A stretch of DNA of 32,900 bases from Gemmatimonadaceae bacterium (GCA_022843265.1 JALHNZ010000036.1:1-32900), one strand, 5' to 3'. Shown: positions 1 through 8,477, numbered from the stretch's first letter. The notes: generated from the letters alone by a model not told the origin. Numbers and translations are program-made.

Positions 1-524
1 ACGGCGTCGGCGCGTCCGCGACCGCGGCGCACATCGCTCGCCTCGACCTCGACATCGGGGAGTTGGGCGATGAACTGCCCGCCGGTCGCGGGTCGGTGTC
101 CGAGGGCGACGTGCTGTACAAGGCGCAGTGCGCCATGTGCCACGGCCAGCGAGGCGAGGGAATGCTGCCCGCGTTCCCGGCGCTCATCGGACGAGAGCCC
201 GCCGGTGAGGATTTCAAGTTCGCCACTGACCCGAAGCTCGTGCTTACGATCGGCAACTATTGGCCGTACGCCACCACGATTTTCGACTATATCAAGCGCG
301 CCATGCCACTGACCGCGCCGGGCTCACTCACTGACGACCAGGTCTACGCGCTCACGGCCTACCTGCTCGCGGCGAACAAGATCCTTCCCGATACCACCTC
401 ACTCGACGCGGCGGGGCTGCGCGCCGTGCGAATGCCGTATGTGGACCGATTCATTCCGGATGCGCGGCAAGTACCCGCGCCCGCGAAGCAATCCAGTATC
501 TCACCGTCAGGAGAAAACCGCTGA
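1..524 (+). CDS. soxD: SoxD-like c-type cytochrome subunit of sulfane/sulfite dehydrogenase (5' partial)
   Basis: The frame is open to the window edge, so the true start lies upstream; a TTG at 63 is probably not the start because the residues before it (about 'ATAAHIARLDLDIGELGDEL') also look like SoxD. A heme c motif CAMCH lies at about 127-141, followed by the SoxD-type segments 'NYWPYATTIFDYIKRAMP' (the Met is the likely axial heme ligand) and 'LTDDQVYALTAYLLAANKI'. In the family, SoxD is the diheme cytochrome partner of the molybdoprotein SoxC and oxidises the sulfane sulfur bound to SoxY in the periplasm. Only one heme motif is visible; a second could lie upstream. The stop overlaps the ATG of the next gene by one base, so these genes are probably co-translated. 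A related monoheme cytochrome is the main alternative. Confidence 0.75.
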   Translation, partial: GVGASATAAHIARLDLDIGELGDELPAGRGSVSEGDVLYKAQCAMCHGQRGEGMLPAFPALIGREPAGEDFKFATDPKLVLTIGNYWPYATTIFDYIKRAMPLTAPGSLTDDQVYALTAYLLAANKILPDTTSLDAAGLRAVRMPYVDRFIPDARQVPAPAKQSSISPSGENR

Positions 525-1078
525 TGTCGCTCACTGCCACCGCACCCGCTTTGCCTGTCGCCGCCGAGCGCACGGGCAAGCTCCCCCCCTGGGCCTTGCT
601 CGGCATCCTCTTCGGCGTGGTCGGCGTGTTGTCAATCATCGCCTGGGGGCCGATCGGCGTCTCGGGCACCTACCCGCGCATCATCGGCGAGGCGATGCGC
701 GTCGTCTCCCCGGGATACGCCGCCGCAAACCCGTACCTCGTCAAGATGGGGTCGATCCTCGTCCCCGAGACGTTCATCCTGCTTGGCCTCGTGGTGGGCG
801 GCATCCTCGGGGCGCGCTTTGATCGTGTGAAAGCGCCGAAGATCGAGGCCACGTACCCAGCCGCCGCGACCAACCCGTCGAAGCGCTATCGCGACGCGTT
901 CATCGGCGGCATGCTCATCGTGTTCGGTGCACGTATCGCGGGTGGCTGCACCAGCGGCCACATCATCTCGGGCATGACGCAGCTCTCGGTGAGCGGCTTC
1001 ATCTTCGCCGCGGGTGTCTTCGCCACCGGCATAGGCACCGCCAAGCTGCTCAACGCCAGCCGCTTGGGAGGGCGCTGA
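524..1078 (+). CDS. YeeE/YedE family sulfur-compound transporter, first half
   Basis: This 184-residue membrane protein starts at an ATG overlapping the preceding stop, with AGGAG at 509-513 ten bases upstream. It has hydrophobic spans at about residues 20-42, 83-102, 125-142 and 150-172. The motif 'GARIAGGCTSGH' (about residues 136-147) carries the conserved Cys of the YeeE/YedE family (formerly DUF395). In that family, conserved cysteines in TsuA-type proteins relay thiosulfate through the membrane. The protein is about half the length of single-chain YeeE, and the next gene supplies the other half. Beside soxD the pair resembles the SoxT-type transporters of sox clusters. The transported species (thiosulfate, sulfite or sulfide) is inferred from context only. 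Confidence 0.85.
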   Translation: MSLTATAPALPVAAERTGKLPPWALLGILFGVVGVLSIIAWGPIGVSGTYPRIIGEAMRVVSPGYAAANPYLVKMGSILVPETFILLGLVVGGILGARFDRVKAPKIEATYPAAATNPSKRYRDAFIGGMLIVFGARIAGGCTSGHIISGMTQLSVSGFIFAAGVFATGIGTAKLLNASRLGGR

Positions 1079-1080
1079 CC

Positions 1081-1629
1081 ATGAAAAACGTCTACGCGAT
1101 CTTCATCGGTGTTGCCATGGGCCTCCTGATCCAGCGCATCAGGGCCTCGAGCCCTGCGATGATCGCCGCCAACCTGCGGCTCGAAAACCTGTCGGTTATC
1201 AAGTTCATGGCCATGACGATCGCCGTGGGCATGATGTTGCTGTACGCGCTCTCGCTGGTGATACCGGAGGCGCTCAACTTCAGCATCAAGCCCACGTACG
1301 TGGTGGGTGTACTGCTCGGCGGGCTGGTATTCGGTGTGGGCTTCGCGCTCAGCGGCTACTGCCCCGGTACGTGCGCGGTGGGCATCGGCGAGGGTCGGCG
1401 GGACGCGGTGTTCGCGCTGCTCGGCGGCGTGGCCGGCGCGCTGGTGTTCACGCTGGTCTACACCACGCTCATCGAGCCGCTTCTGCCGGTCATGGATCTG
1501 GGCAAGATCACGCTGGCCGACGCCCTGAACGTCCCCATCGTGCCGCTCGCGATGGTGGTAGGCGTGCTGTTCATCGCGCTCATCACGTGGCTGCCCACCG
1601 AGGTCCGGAAGCAAGACGCAGCCGGGTGA
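1081..1629 (+). CDS. YeeE/YedE family sulfur-compound transporter, second half
   Basis: This 182-residue membrane protein begins two bases after the previous stop, with a strong ribosome site GGGAGGG at 1066-1072 eight bases before the ATG. Hydrophobic spans are visible at about residues 1-18, 40-62, 75-97, 103-125 and 155-173. The motif 'ALSGYCPGTCAVGIGEG' is the Cys-containing signature of the C-terminal half of YeeE/YedE proteins and pairs with GCTSGH in the preceding gene. The two proteins probably form one functional permease. The gene is followed at once by a strong intrinsic terminator, so it closes the operon. Confidence 0.85.
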   Translation: MKNVYAIFIGVAMGLLIQRIRASSPAMIAANLRLENLSVIKFMAMTIAVGMMLLYALSLVIPEALNFSIKPTYVVGVLLGGLVFGVGFALSGYCPGTCAVGIGEGRRDAVFALLGGVAGALVFTLVYTTLIEPLLPVMDLGKITLADALNVPIVPLAMVVGVLFIALITWLPTEVRKQDAAG

Positions 1630-1657
1630 TCATCTCGCTGGACCAGCAGGCCACGAC

Positions 1658-1691
1658 AAAGCCCCCGGCGGATCTCTCCGCCGGGGGCTTT
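1658..1691. terminator. Intrinsic terminator between convergent genes
   Basis: A perfect 15-bp stem (1658-1672 with 1677-1691) has a 4-base loop TCTC. The GC core is flanked by AAA on the left and TTT on the right, so it can act in both directions. It separates the YeeE/YedE operon (plus strand) from the FadL-type gene (minus strand). Confidence 0.9.
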
Positions 1692-1704
1692 GGGCATCCG
1701 AGAG

Positions 1705-3024
1705 TTACTTGACGGGGCGGAAGGTGAAGCCCACCAGCATCGACGTGAGCGACAGCGTGTTGCGTACCGAGGTGCCTGGGATGGCCATGGGGCGGTACAT
1801 CGGACCTTCGATGGAATTCTCCAGCGCGTGGTAGGCCGCGACGTTCAGCTCGACGCCCGACGCGATGCCGAAGCCGATGCCGCCGGTGATGTGGTGCTGC
1901 ACCACCGCTGGGGCGGGGATGTTGAACATCGACTGATCGTCCGGGATCGGGTTGCCGGAGAAGTTGTAGCCTCCACGCAGTGTCAGGCGCTCGCCCGCAC
2001 GATACTGCACACCGGCGGCGATCACGGCGATGTTCTCCCAACCGAAGCCCTGCACCGAACCGTCGGCCGCATAGCCCTTGTCCTTGAACCCTTCGGCGCT
2101 GCCGTAGGTCACGTACTTGGCATCGAGCCCCATTTGCAGGCGGTCGGACGGCGCGAGCGCGAGCCCCACGCCGTAGATCGCCGGGACATCCATGCGGAAG
2201 GTCACCGTGCGCGCCTGCCCGAAGTTCGGGAGATTTGGGTTGGCGTGCGTCATCTGAAACTCGAAGTCGCTGAAGACCTGCGGTGAGGTGTACGCGAGCC
2301 CAACGGTCATCGTGGGCGAAAGCACGTATTGCAGGCCAGCCTGAAAGCCGACGCCGAACACCGCATCGGCTGCGGCCGCCGACGGATAAAACGCGCGATC
2401 ATCCATGGTGCCCGGCCGGTTGTCCACCCCTGGATCGAAGTCCGGTGCCGCGATCGGCATCGGATCCACCGCGAGTGACTGCCAGTTGACGTTGGCGGCG
2501 ATGCCGACCCGCAACTTGTCGTTCGCGTTCCACGCGAGCGCCGGCGAGATCTTCAGGAGCTGGAAGTTGGAGTAGACCTGCCCGAAACCATTCGGACGCG
2601 GCATGAGGATGGGGTTTGATGCATCGGCCGCGTAGTTGACGCCGAAGCCACCGATGCCGAGCCCGGAGAGGCCGATCACCAGGCCGTTGGCGAGGCGCGT
2701 GCTGAAGCCGAAGGCGGGGATGGGGCTGAAGTCCGAGTCGCTGGTGGTGCTGCCGGACATGGTGCCGAAGGTGGACGAGACGGAGCGTTCCGGCTTCAGG
2801 AGCTCGAACCCCATCTCGAGGTTGGTGCCCTCGAACGAGGCGAGGCCGGCCGGGTTGGTGTAGAACGAGCCGAGCAGGCTTGCGTTGGAAGCGATGCCGA
2901 TGCCACCGAGGGCGGAGTTCACGGCGCCGACGCCATGCAAGAGGTGTCCGTCGGTGGCGTGTGCGGTGCCGGGCACGCTGACGAGGGTGAAGGCTGCGAG
3001 AGCGACGGGCCACGGGGTTCTCAT
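1705..3024 (-). CDS. FadL/TodX (OMPP1) family outer-membrane transport protein
   Basis: The 439-residue protein has a signal peptide, 'MRTPWPVALAAFTLVSVPG' then 'TAHA', followed by features of the FadL/OMPP1 family: an N-terminal plug-like segment 'GAVNSALGGIGIASNASLL' with 'TNPAGLA', amphipathic beta strands throughout, and a terminal strand ending in 'MLVGFTFRPVK'. I chose the Met at 3024 because AGAGG at 3034-3038 sits nine bases upstream; an in-frame ATG at 3033 lies directly against that site and is less likely. FadL proteins let hydrophobic molecules pass the outer membrane by lateral diffusion. The substrate is unknown. The gene is 51 bases downstream of the unknown exported protein in the same direction and probably shares its transcript. 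Confidence 0.85.
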   Translation of the reverse strand: MRTPWPVALAAFTLVSVPGTAHATDGHLLHGVGAVNSALGGIGIASNASLLGSFYTNPAGLASFEGTNLEMGFELLKPERSVSSTFGTMSGSTTSDSDFSPIPAFGFSTRLANGLVIGLSGLGIGGFGVNYAADASNPILMPRPNGFGQVYSNFQLLKISPALAWNANDKLRVGIAANVNWQSLAVDPMPIAAPDFDPGVDNRPGTMDDRAFYPSAAAADAVFGVGFQAGLQYVLSPTMTVGLAYTSPQVFSDFEFQMTHANPNLPNFGQARTVTFRMDVPAIYGVGLALAPSDRLQMGLDAKYVTYGSAEGFKDKGYAADGSVQGFGWENIAVIAAGVQYRAGERLTLRGGYNFSGNPIPDDQSMFNIPAPAVVQHHITGGIGFGIASGVELNVAAYHALENSIEGPMYRPMAIPGTSVRNTLSLTSMLVGFTFRPVK

Positions 3025-3075
3025 GTTGTGCATCCTCTGAGTGGTGGGGAGGTTCCAGCGAAAAGAGCGTTTCGG

Positions 3076-4131
3076 TCAGCGGCTCGGCGGGATGGGGCCG
3101 CGTGCGGGGTCGAGCGCACCGCTGAGGGCGGGATCGGGCGGGAAGGCGCGTGCGAACGCCTCGTGCAGTGCGTCCGACGTCACGGGGAGGGAGACGGGGC
3201 GACCGGACTCATCGAGGCGCATCAACCAGAAGTGGCGATACGCAGCCGCGCGATTTGGCAGACGACGGTCGAGCAGGGCAGCGCCGCAGCGTACCGCAGC
3301 GAGGCTCGCGCGACGCGCCGCCGAGGGGTCCTCCGTACGCAGGCCGGCCTCACGGGCCGCGCGGGAGACAGCGGGGAAGCAGATCTCGCGGGTGAAAGCC
3401 AGCAGCGGCGCGTCGGCAACGGTGTCGACGGGAAAGCTGCCCACGGCCACCAGATTGTCGGTCCGGTCGGCGGTGGCAGCGAAGAGTCGGCCCTCCGGAC
3501 CGAGGGCGGGCGCGACAACGAGGCGCCCCTCGTCGAGGCGCTCGGCCACGAGCCAGGGCGCGAGCGCGGGGAGGTAGCTGGTGTCGAGGATCGCCTGCCA
3601 CGCCGCTGTGCGTGCTGCCGAGGGCAATGCGGGCCGCGCCGCGATGAGTGCGTCGGCGAGCGCGGGCAACTGCGTGCGGCGTGCCGACGGGGGGAGCGCC
3701 TGACGAAGCACGCCCACCAGCAGTGTCGCACGCGGTACCGGCGCCCCATCGGTGGCCGCGATGCGCAGTGCCTCGGCGAGTGCCCCGCGGTCGGCGGAGG
3801 GATAGTACATCGGCACGAAGTGCAGGATCTCGAACTGGCGCGATGCGCCGAGAGCGCGCGCGAGTTCACCGGACGCGGCGCGGGGCGAGCTGGCGTCGGT
3901 AAAGGCGAAGGCGCCGGCCCCGGGGAGCCTCAGGTCGGCGAGGACCGCGAACCAGGCGAGTGATGCGTCGGGCGTCGCGATGCGCCAGCGAACGCTCGAC
4001 GCGGGCTGCGCGGCAAGCCCGGCTCGGGTCGTGTTTTGGGCGGAAAGCGGCGGCGCGAGGGGTGACAGCAAGAAGAGGGTCACGGCCCAGGCGACGCGAG
4101 CGCTTGCACGGTGCTTCTTTTGTATCTCCAT
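3076..4131 (-). CDS. Exported protein of unknown function upstream of FadL-type porin
   Basis: The 351-residue product has an N-terminal stretch 'RVAWAVTLFLLSPLAPPLSAQ' that fits a signal peptide cut after 'LSA'. The rest is Ala/Arg-rich and looks mostly helical, with motifs such as 'EILHFVPMYYPSADRGALAEAL' and 'YRHFWLMRLDESGRPVSLP'. I recognise no enzyme motif or domain. There are two Cys in the mature part. The start is uncertain: no ribosome site precedes the ATG at 4131, and a TATAGT-like -10 box lies only five bases upstream, so a leaderless mRNA is possible. The start codon overlaps the palindrome at 4130-4149. Its place upstream of the FadL-type gene and divergent from arsR suggests a periplasmic partner of the porin; this is inference. 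Confidence 0.7.
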   Translation of the reverse strand: MEIQKKHRASARVAWAVTLFLLSPLAPPLSAQNTTRAGLAAQPASSVRWRIATPDASLAWFAVLADLRLPGAGAFAFTDASSPRAASGELARALGASRQFEILHFVPMYYPSADRGALAEALRIAATDGAPVPRATLLVGVLRQALPPSARRTQLPALADALIAARPALPSAARTAAWQAILDTSYLPALAPWLVAERLDEGRLVVAPALGPEGRLFAATADRTDNLVAVGSFPVDTVADAPLLAFTREICFPAVSRAAREAGLRTEDPSAARRASLAAVRCGAALLDRRLPNRAAAYRHFWLMRLDESGRPVSLPVTSDALHEAFARAFPPDPALSGALDPARGPIPPSR

Positions 4132-4149
4132 ATGTACTATACTGCATAT
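4130..4149. promoter_or_regulatory. Candidate ArsR-family operator (imperfect palindrome)
   Basis: A 20-base AT-rich imperfect palindrome has outer arms ATATG and CATAT and matches its own reverse complement at 16 of 20 positions. It lies between the divergent arsR gene and the exported-protein/FadL pair and overlaps the ATG of the latter. ArsR/SmtB regulators bind such AT-rich dyads. It also contains TATACT (plus) and TATAGT (minus), possible -10 boxes, so binding would block transcription. Position and symmetry are seen; the function is inferred. Confidence 0.5.
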
Positions 4150-4265
4150 ACGAAACTAGAGAAATCCGCAAGGCTTTTTGTTATTGTTGGGTCTGTCGGC
4201 CACATCAGCGCTTCCGGACGCCTCCCTCCGCTTCGCGGATTCCACTTCTTCCGCCCTTCGTGCCT

Positions 4266-4622
4266 ATGGATCAGAATGCCCGCTCCGGCGCCAAGCGCGA
4301 ACCGACGGCTGAGCTGCTCGCCATGGTCGCCGGTCGTTTCAGAGCCCTGGCCGAGCCGGCGCGCCTTGGAATTCTGCACTCGCTCGAGGCGGGTCCGCTC
4401 ACTGTCACCGAGCTGGTGGAGCGCACCGGTCTCGGGCAGGGTAACCTGTCCAAGCACCTCCAACAGCTTCTCGGCAGCGGCTTCGTGACCCGTCGCCGCC
4501 GCGGGCTGTTCGCGTACTACGCGCTGGCCGACGAGCGGGTGCTGGCGCTCTGCGCGCTGATGTGTGATCGGCTTGAGGACGACCTGCATGCCGCGCGGCG
4601 GGTGATGAGCGGCGAGGGTTAA
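4266..4622 (+). CDS. ArsR/SmtB family winged-helix transcriptional repressor
   Basis: The 118-residue protein starts at ATG 4266; the frame is open far upstream but the ArsR fold begins only here. 'FRALAEPARLGILHSLEAGPLTVTELVERTGLGQGNLSKHLQQLL' (written in the order of helices 2-4) is the classic ArsR helix-turn-helix, followed by the wing 'GFVTRRRRGLFAYYAL'. The only cysteines are Cys96 and Cys100, in the last helix ('LCALMCDRL'). There is no CxC metal site near the recognition helix and no SmtB DxH pattern. The Cys positions also differ from the pair of sulfide sensors such as SqrR/BigR. The ligand may be a thiol-reactive species or a metal bound in the last helix. It probably controls the divergent exported-protein/FadL genes and itself through the dyad at 4130-4149. 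Confidence 0.85.
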   Translation: MDQNARSGAKREPTAELLAMVAGRFRALAEPARLGILHSLEAGPLTVTELVERTGLGQGNLSKHLQQLLGSGFVTRRRRGLFAYYALADERVLALCALMCDRLEDDLHAARRVMSGEG

Positions 4623-4681
4623 GTCGCGCGCGAACGTTGGAGCGACGCGTACAACCAACCTTCCCGGGGCGGCCGCTCCTC

Positions 4682-7309
4682 TTATCGTTCTCGGAGCAGC
4701 CGCGGCCAGTTGATCACCACGTCATCCGGGCGCGACACGTTCTCTGGATCGACGAGGTTCATCAGGAAACGTGTACCGCCGGCCGCGGCGTCGAACGAGC
4801 GATACGCCCGCGGATCGACGCCGAACAGCCGCGAGGGTACACCGGCGGACGGCCTGCCAACAGCGCCGGATGCGATCGGCACGGCCATGATGACGCCGTC
4901 GGGCTGATAGTAGAAGAGCTCCTGACCATCGTCGCGCCAGACTGGATCCGTACCGCCCTCGAGCGACACGCGGATCTGCCACGTGCTTTTCGGAAACTCG
5001 CGCACATACAGTTCGGTGCGCCCTGACGCGTTCGACGTGTACGCAAGCCACCGGCCGTTCGGCGACACGGCAGGCGCGTCCTCCTCGAAGGGTGTCGCGA
5101 GGATGGGCTCACGTGCGCCCGTCGCCACGTCGACCACCCAGAGGTCCATGCCATACGTGTCGTTGCGCTTGGTGTATACCACCTGCCTGCCATCGGGCGT
5201 CCAGCCGCCGACGTTCTGCTCCGTGCGATCGAACGGCACCAGCACGCGCGGCTCGCCGCCGTCGATATCAGCGAGATACAGGTTCGGCGGCCCCTCCCAA
5301 TCGGCGGCGAAGACCACGCGCGTGCCATCGGGAGACAGACGCGGCTGCATCTCGGCGCGGGGCGCTGAGGTCAGCCGCGTTGCCACGTTGCGATCGAGTT
5401 CGGCGATCCAGATGTCCGACGTGCTGAGCCGTGTATCGTTGATCGACACCACCAGTCGCTTGTTGTCCGCCGCGAGCCTTGCATTCCGTTGGCTCTCGGC
5501 CTTGAGAATCGTACCGGTCTGTCGGCCGTCGCGATCGACCCATCGCAACTGCGATGGCGGCGCTCGACGACGGGAGATCAGAAGACCGGTTTGCGATACG
5601 GAGAACGCCGCTCTCCCCATGGGCGAAAAAAAATCGATGTCGTCCAGCAGGCGCATGGGCTCCCCGGACGTGGTGCGCGTGGCGGCATCAAACGATTGCG
5701 CGAACAACGTGCCCTGCCGGACGTACAGAATGAACCCGGAGGCGTAGACACCGCGCGAGTCCGACGGCGCGAGCGCCCGCGTCTCCTCGCTGCCGATCGA
5801 ACCCACCATCAGCGTGGCCACATCGTTCACGGGCTGTGTGAACAGGAAGTGCTCGCCGTCGGGCAGAAACGACGGAAACGCCTTCTCCGGCGTGCGGATG
5901 CGGTCGCGCGTCAACTCCTTGATCTTCGTCAGCGACGACGCCCCAGGCGCGAGGAGAAACCAGCCCTCGTTCTCCGGGTTTTCGGTGATCTCGACGAGCA
6001 TGGTCCCGTTGACCGACCAGCTGCCGGTGGTTCTTCCCTCCGGCACCGCGGTCAGCGTTTGCTGCGGCCCGCCGGCGACCGGCACTTTCTTCAGCTGGCC
6101 TGCGGAGAAGAACGCGATCCACTTGCTGTCGGGCGACCAAAACGGCTCGCGCACACCCTCGGTCCCATCGATCCTGACCGCCTGATCCTCGTCGAGCGCG
6201 CGCAGCAGCAACCCGATGCCGGTGGAGTAGAGCAGATATCGGCCGTCGGGCGACACCACTGGGACGCCGGCAGCGGCGGGCGAAGGAACGGTGACGCGAT
6301 ACGCGAGCGCATTCAGCTCACCGTTTGCTCGACCCAACGCTGCCCACGCACCGAGCGCCACGATAAGGGCGGCCGCCGCGCCGTAGCCGAACCAGCGCAG
6401 TGCTGCTGGGCGTGGCGCAACACCAACGGCACCGTCTTGGCGCGATTCCCTCGCCGCGTCGGCGCTTGCAACGGTAGCGCCAGACTGAACCAGCGCCTCC
6501 GCGAACTTGGCGGCACTACTCCACCGATCCGCCGGCAGCTTGGCCAGCGCCTTGTTCACTGCCGCTTCGACATGCGCAGGAACGGTATCCCGTACAACCG
6601 ACAACCGTTGCGGCCGCTCCGTCATCACCTTGGCCACGATCGCTTGCGCGGTCGCGCCAGTGAATGGTGGTTCGCCGGTGAGCATCTCGTACGTCACCGC
6701 ACCCAGCGCGTAGATGTCAGTGCGTGCGTCCACTGCGCGATCACCCATCGCCTGCTCGGGACTCATGTAGGCCGGCGTACCGAGTGAGAGCCCCGTCTGC
6801 GTGAGGCGCTGTCCGCCGGCCTGCTGCACCGCGAGCGCGATACCGAAATCGGCCACCACTGCGTGTCTGCCCTGCAGCAGAATGTTTTCCGGTTTGATGT
6901 CGCGGTGCACGATGCCCAGCGCGTGTGCCGAGCCCAGCGCGTCCGCGATTTCGCGCGCGATCTGAATGGCATCATCGAGCGGCAGCTGTAGCTCGCGCTC
7001 GAGGCGACTGCGCAGTGTCTCGCCCGCCACGTACGGCATGACGTAGAACAGCAATCCGTCGGCCGCACCACTGTCGAGCAGCGGCAGGATGTGCGGGTGC
7101 TGCAGTTTGGCCGTGGTGCGGATCTCGCTCAGAAACCGTTCGCTGCCGAGCGCCGCGCCGAGGTCGGGGTGCAGCACTTTGATGGCCACGTCGCGCTCAT
7201 GCTTGAGATCGTGCGCGAGGTAGACGGTGGCCATGCCGCCCGCGCCAAGCTCACGCTCGATGCGATACCGGTCGGCGAGCGCCGCGGTGAGTCGTTCGTT
7301 CACGCTCAT
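4682..7309 (-). CDS. Membrane Ser/Thr protein kinase with C-terminal TolB/PD40-type propeller (copy 1)
   Basis: The 875-residue protein has a Hanks-type kinase domain at about 15-275. It shows the P-loop GAGGMATVY (22-30), Lys44 in VAIK, the catalytic loop HRDIKPEN (135-142), DFG (154-156) and SPEQ (183-186), so it should be active. A single membrane span lies at about 306-326. The remaining 540 residues contain repeated 'SPDGR..L.Y'-type blades of a TolB/WD40-like propeller, which would lie outside the membrane and sense a ligand or partner. It resembles the kinase at 16694-19405 along its whole length. No target gene can be named. The ATG at 7309 matches the paralogue's start, but no clear ribosome site is visible. 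Confidence 0.93.
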   Translation of the reverse strand: MSVNERLTAALADRYRIERELGAGGMATVYLAHDLKHERDVAIKVLHPDLGAALGSERFLSEIRTTAKLQHPHILPLLDSGAADGLLFYVMPYVAGETLRSRLERELQLPLDDAIQIAREIADALGSAHALGIVHRDIKPENILLQGRHAVVADFGIALAVQQAGGQRLTQTGLSLGTPAYMSPEQAMGDRAVDARTDIYALGAVTYEMLTGEPPFTGATAQAIVAKVMTERPQRLSVVRDTVPAHVEAAVNKALAKLPADRWSSAAKFAEALVQSGATVASADAARESRQDGAVGVAPRPAALRWFGYGAAAALIVALGAWAALGRANGELNALAYRVTVPSPAAAGVPVVSPDGRYLLYSTGIGLLLRALDEDQAVRIDGTEGVREPFWSPDSKWIAFFSAGQLKKVPVAGGPQQTLTAVPEGRTTGSWSVNGTMLVEITENPENEGWFLLAPGASSLTKIKELTRDRIRTPEKAFPSFLPDGEHFLFTQPVNDVATLMVGSIGSEETRALAPSDSRGVYASGFILYVRQGTLFAQSFDAATRTTSGEPMRLLDDIDFFSPMGRAAFSVSQTGLLISRRRAPPSQLRWVDRDGRQTGTILKAESQRNARLAADNKRLVVSINDTRLSTSDIWIAELDRNVATRLTSAPRAEMQPRLSPDGTRVVFAADWEGPPNLYLADIDGGEPRVLVPFDRTEQNVGGWTPDGRQVVYTKRNDTYGMDLWVVDVATGAREPILATPFEEDAPAVSPNGRWLAYTSNASGRTELYVREFPKSTWQIRVSLEGGTDPVWRDDGQELFYYQPDGVIMAVPIASGAVGRPSAGVPSRLFGVDPRAYRSFDAAAGGTRFLMNLVDPENVSRPDDVVINWPRLLRER

Positions 7310-7683
7310 GTGGGCAACGTCTTACGAAACCGCAACGTCACGTTCGTCGGCATCGCGCACGATCTTCTCCAGCATCTCGCCTCCAGGTAAGCGGAAGCAT
7401 ATCAGCTGTTGCCACGGCATGCGAACCACCCGCAGACCGCCCTTTCGCGCAGTGAACGATTACGCCAAGGAGTCGAGACCCACAAGCAGCTATTCCTCTC
7501 GCCGTCGGCTTGCTCGCCCTCCCGGCGTCGGCGCACCGTCGCCGGCGGACGGTGATCTCGTCGATTTAACGGGTTGCGAGTTGAGGCCGTCGCGATGTCG
7601 CCTGCGTTCGATATTGGAATTGCTCTCGCCGTGATGATTTCCTGGGCCCCACATGTCAGTCAATGACGGCTCGGGAAGTGCCG
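7310..7683. other. Intergenic stretch without a supported gene
   Basis: About 370 bases lie between the kinase start and the stop of the DUF2892 gene, both on the minus strand. Short open frames here lack ribosome sites and recognisable products. No clear terminator, promoter or repeat was found; the kinase promoter must lie here. Confidence 0.5.
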
Positions 7684-8181
7684 CTACTTGCCGGCCGCGC
7701 GGATTGCCTTGCCCGAGAACGGACCGCCAAACAGCGGAGAGAGCACGCAGAAGTCGAAGGTACCGGCCAGCAGGGGGACAGCACCTACGATGGCGACACC
7801 AGTGCCAAAGTCGCTGTCGGCGGCGAGACCACCCGCGATCATGCCGGCACCCGCAACCACGCGCAGAATTCGTCCGGGCGTGCTGGACATGAACTGGGCA
7901 AAGCCACTCGTTTCGAAGCCGTCAGCATGATTGGCCGCTGATGCAGGCACGAGACCGTGTGCCGGCCCCACCTGCTCCAGCAGCCGTGCGTTGCGGCGTT
8001 CACGCTGCGCCGCGTCAAAGGTCCCTGCGCCCTGATACATCAGGGTTGGACGGGCTGCTGACAGAGCCGTAGGCCGTGCTTCCGTGACGAGCGACTGCGC
8101 CGACGCCGAGGCCAACGGGACGATGAACATCGCGAACGCGAAGAGCGAGGTGAAGAACGGGCGAGCGGTACGCATGAGCAT
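7684..8181 (-). CDS. Exported DUF2892 (YgaP-type transmembrane) domain protein
   Basis: The 165-residue protein has an N-terminal signal or anchor, 'FFTSLFAFAMFIVPLASASA'. A polar linker of about 60 residues follows, then a C-terminal DUF2892-like region: 'STPGRILRVVAGAGMIAGGL', then 'GTGVAIVGAVPLLAGTFDFC' and 'VLSPLFG'. In other proteins this small helical hairpin with its 'GxFxxCPL'-type Cys is often joined to rhodanese domains (YgaP) and linked to sulfur or thiol chemistry. Here the rhodanese is absent. The start could be 8181 or the second Met at 8175; neither has a strong ribosome site. The gene stands alone. Confidence 0.75.
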   Translation of the reverse strand: MLMRTARPFFTSLFAFAMFIVPLASASAQSLVTEARPTALSAARPTLMYQGAGTFDAAQRERRNARLLEQVGPAHGLVPASAANHADGFETSGFAQFMSSTPGRILRVVAGAGMIAGGLAADSDFGTGVAIVGAVPLLAGTFDFCVLSPLFGGPFSGKAIRAAGK

Positions 8182-8315
8182 CTCGAGGCGTTGAGGGGAA
8201 CATGAGGCTACCTGCCCTCACTGATGCAGTCGGCCGGCAAAAGGATTCTGCTATGGTGACACCGGCTGGAGATGAACGCGCGAACATTGCGTGTCCAATG
8301 CGAAGGACTTCCGAT

Positions 8316-8477
8316 CTACTTCGCCTGTTGCAGATGCGTGCGAAAAAGGTTGAGCGCTTCACTCGCTGCGCAGGAATGCACAACACCACGTTCCACGCTG
8401 TCCGACGCGCCGAGTGCACGAACAAAATTTCTTCCTCGCCACGTGCACTCCGCACGAAACGCGAAATGTGAGACGCC
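8316..8477 (-). pseudogene. Truncated 3' remnant of the alpha/beta hydrolase gene
   Basis: Read on the minus strand, this encodes the last 52 residues of a hydrolase, from the catalytic-His segment 'VSHFAFRAECTWRGR' to a stop at 8316. It matches 42 of 52 residues of the intact hydrolase C-terminus at 11147-12232. Upstream of 8477 the similarity collapses: nucleophile, acid and signal peptide are all missing, so no enzyme can be made. Ten of the 52 residues differ although only about 12 bases differ in the 147-base core, meaning that most changes alter the protein, as expected in a decaying copy. Confidence 0.75.
8331..8477 (+). repeat. 147-bp direct repeat, copy A
   Basis: Aligns without gaps to 11162-11308 with about 12 mismatches (about 92% identity, counted by eye). 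Both edges are sharp: similarity falls off within a few bases on each side apart from the common stop region. It carries the hydrolase 3'-end remnant. Confidence 0.9.

Noticed and set aside
4622-4682. Terminator between arsR and the kinase gene
   Set aside because: Only a 6-bp GGAGCG/CGCTCC pairing with a long loop and no T-run is present.
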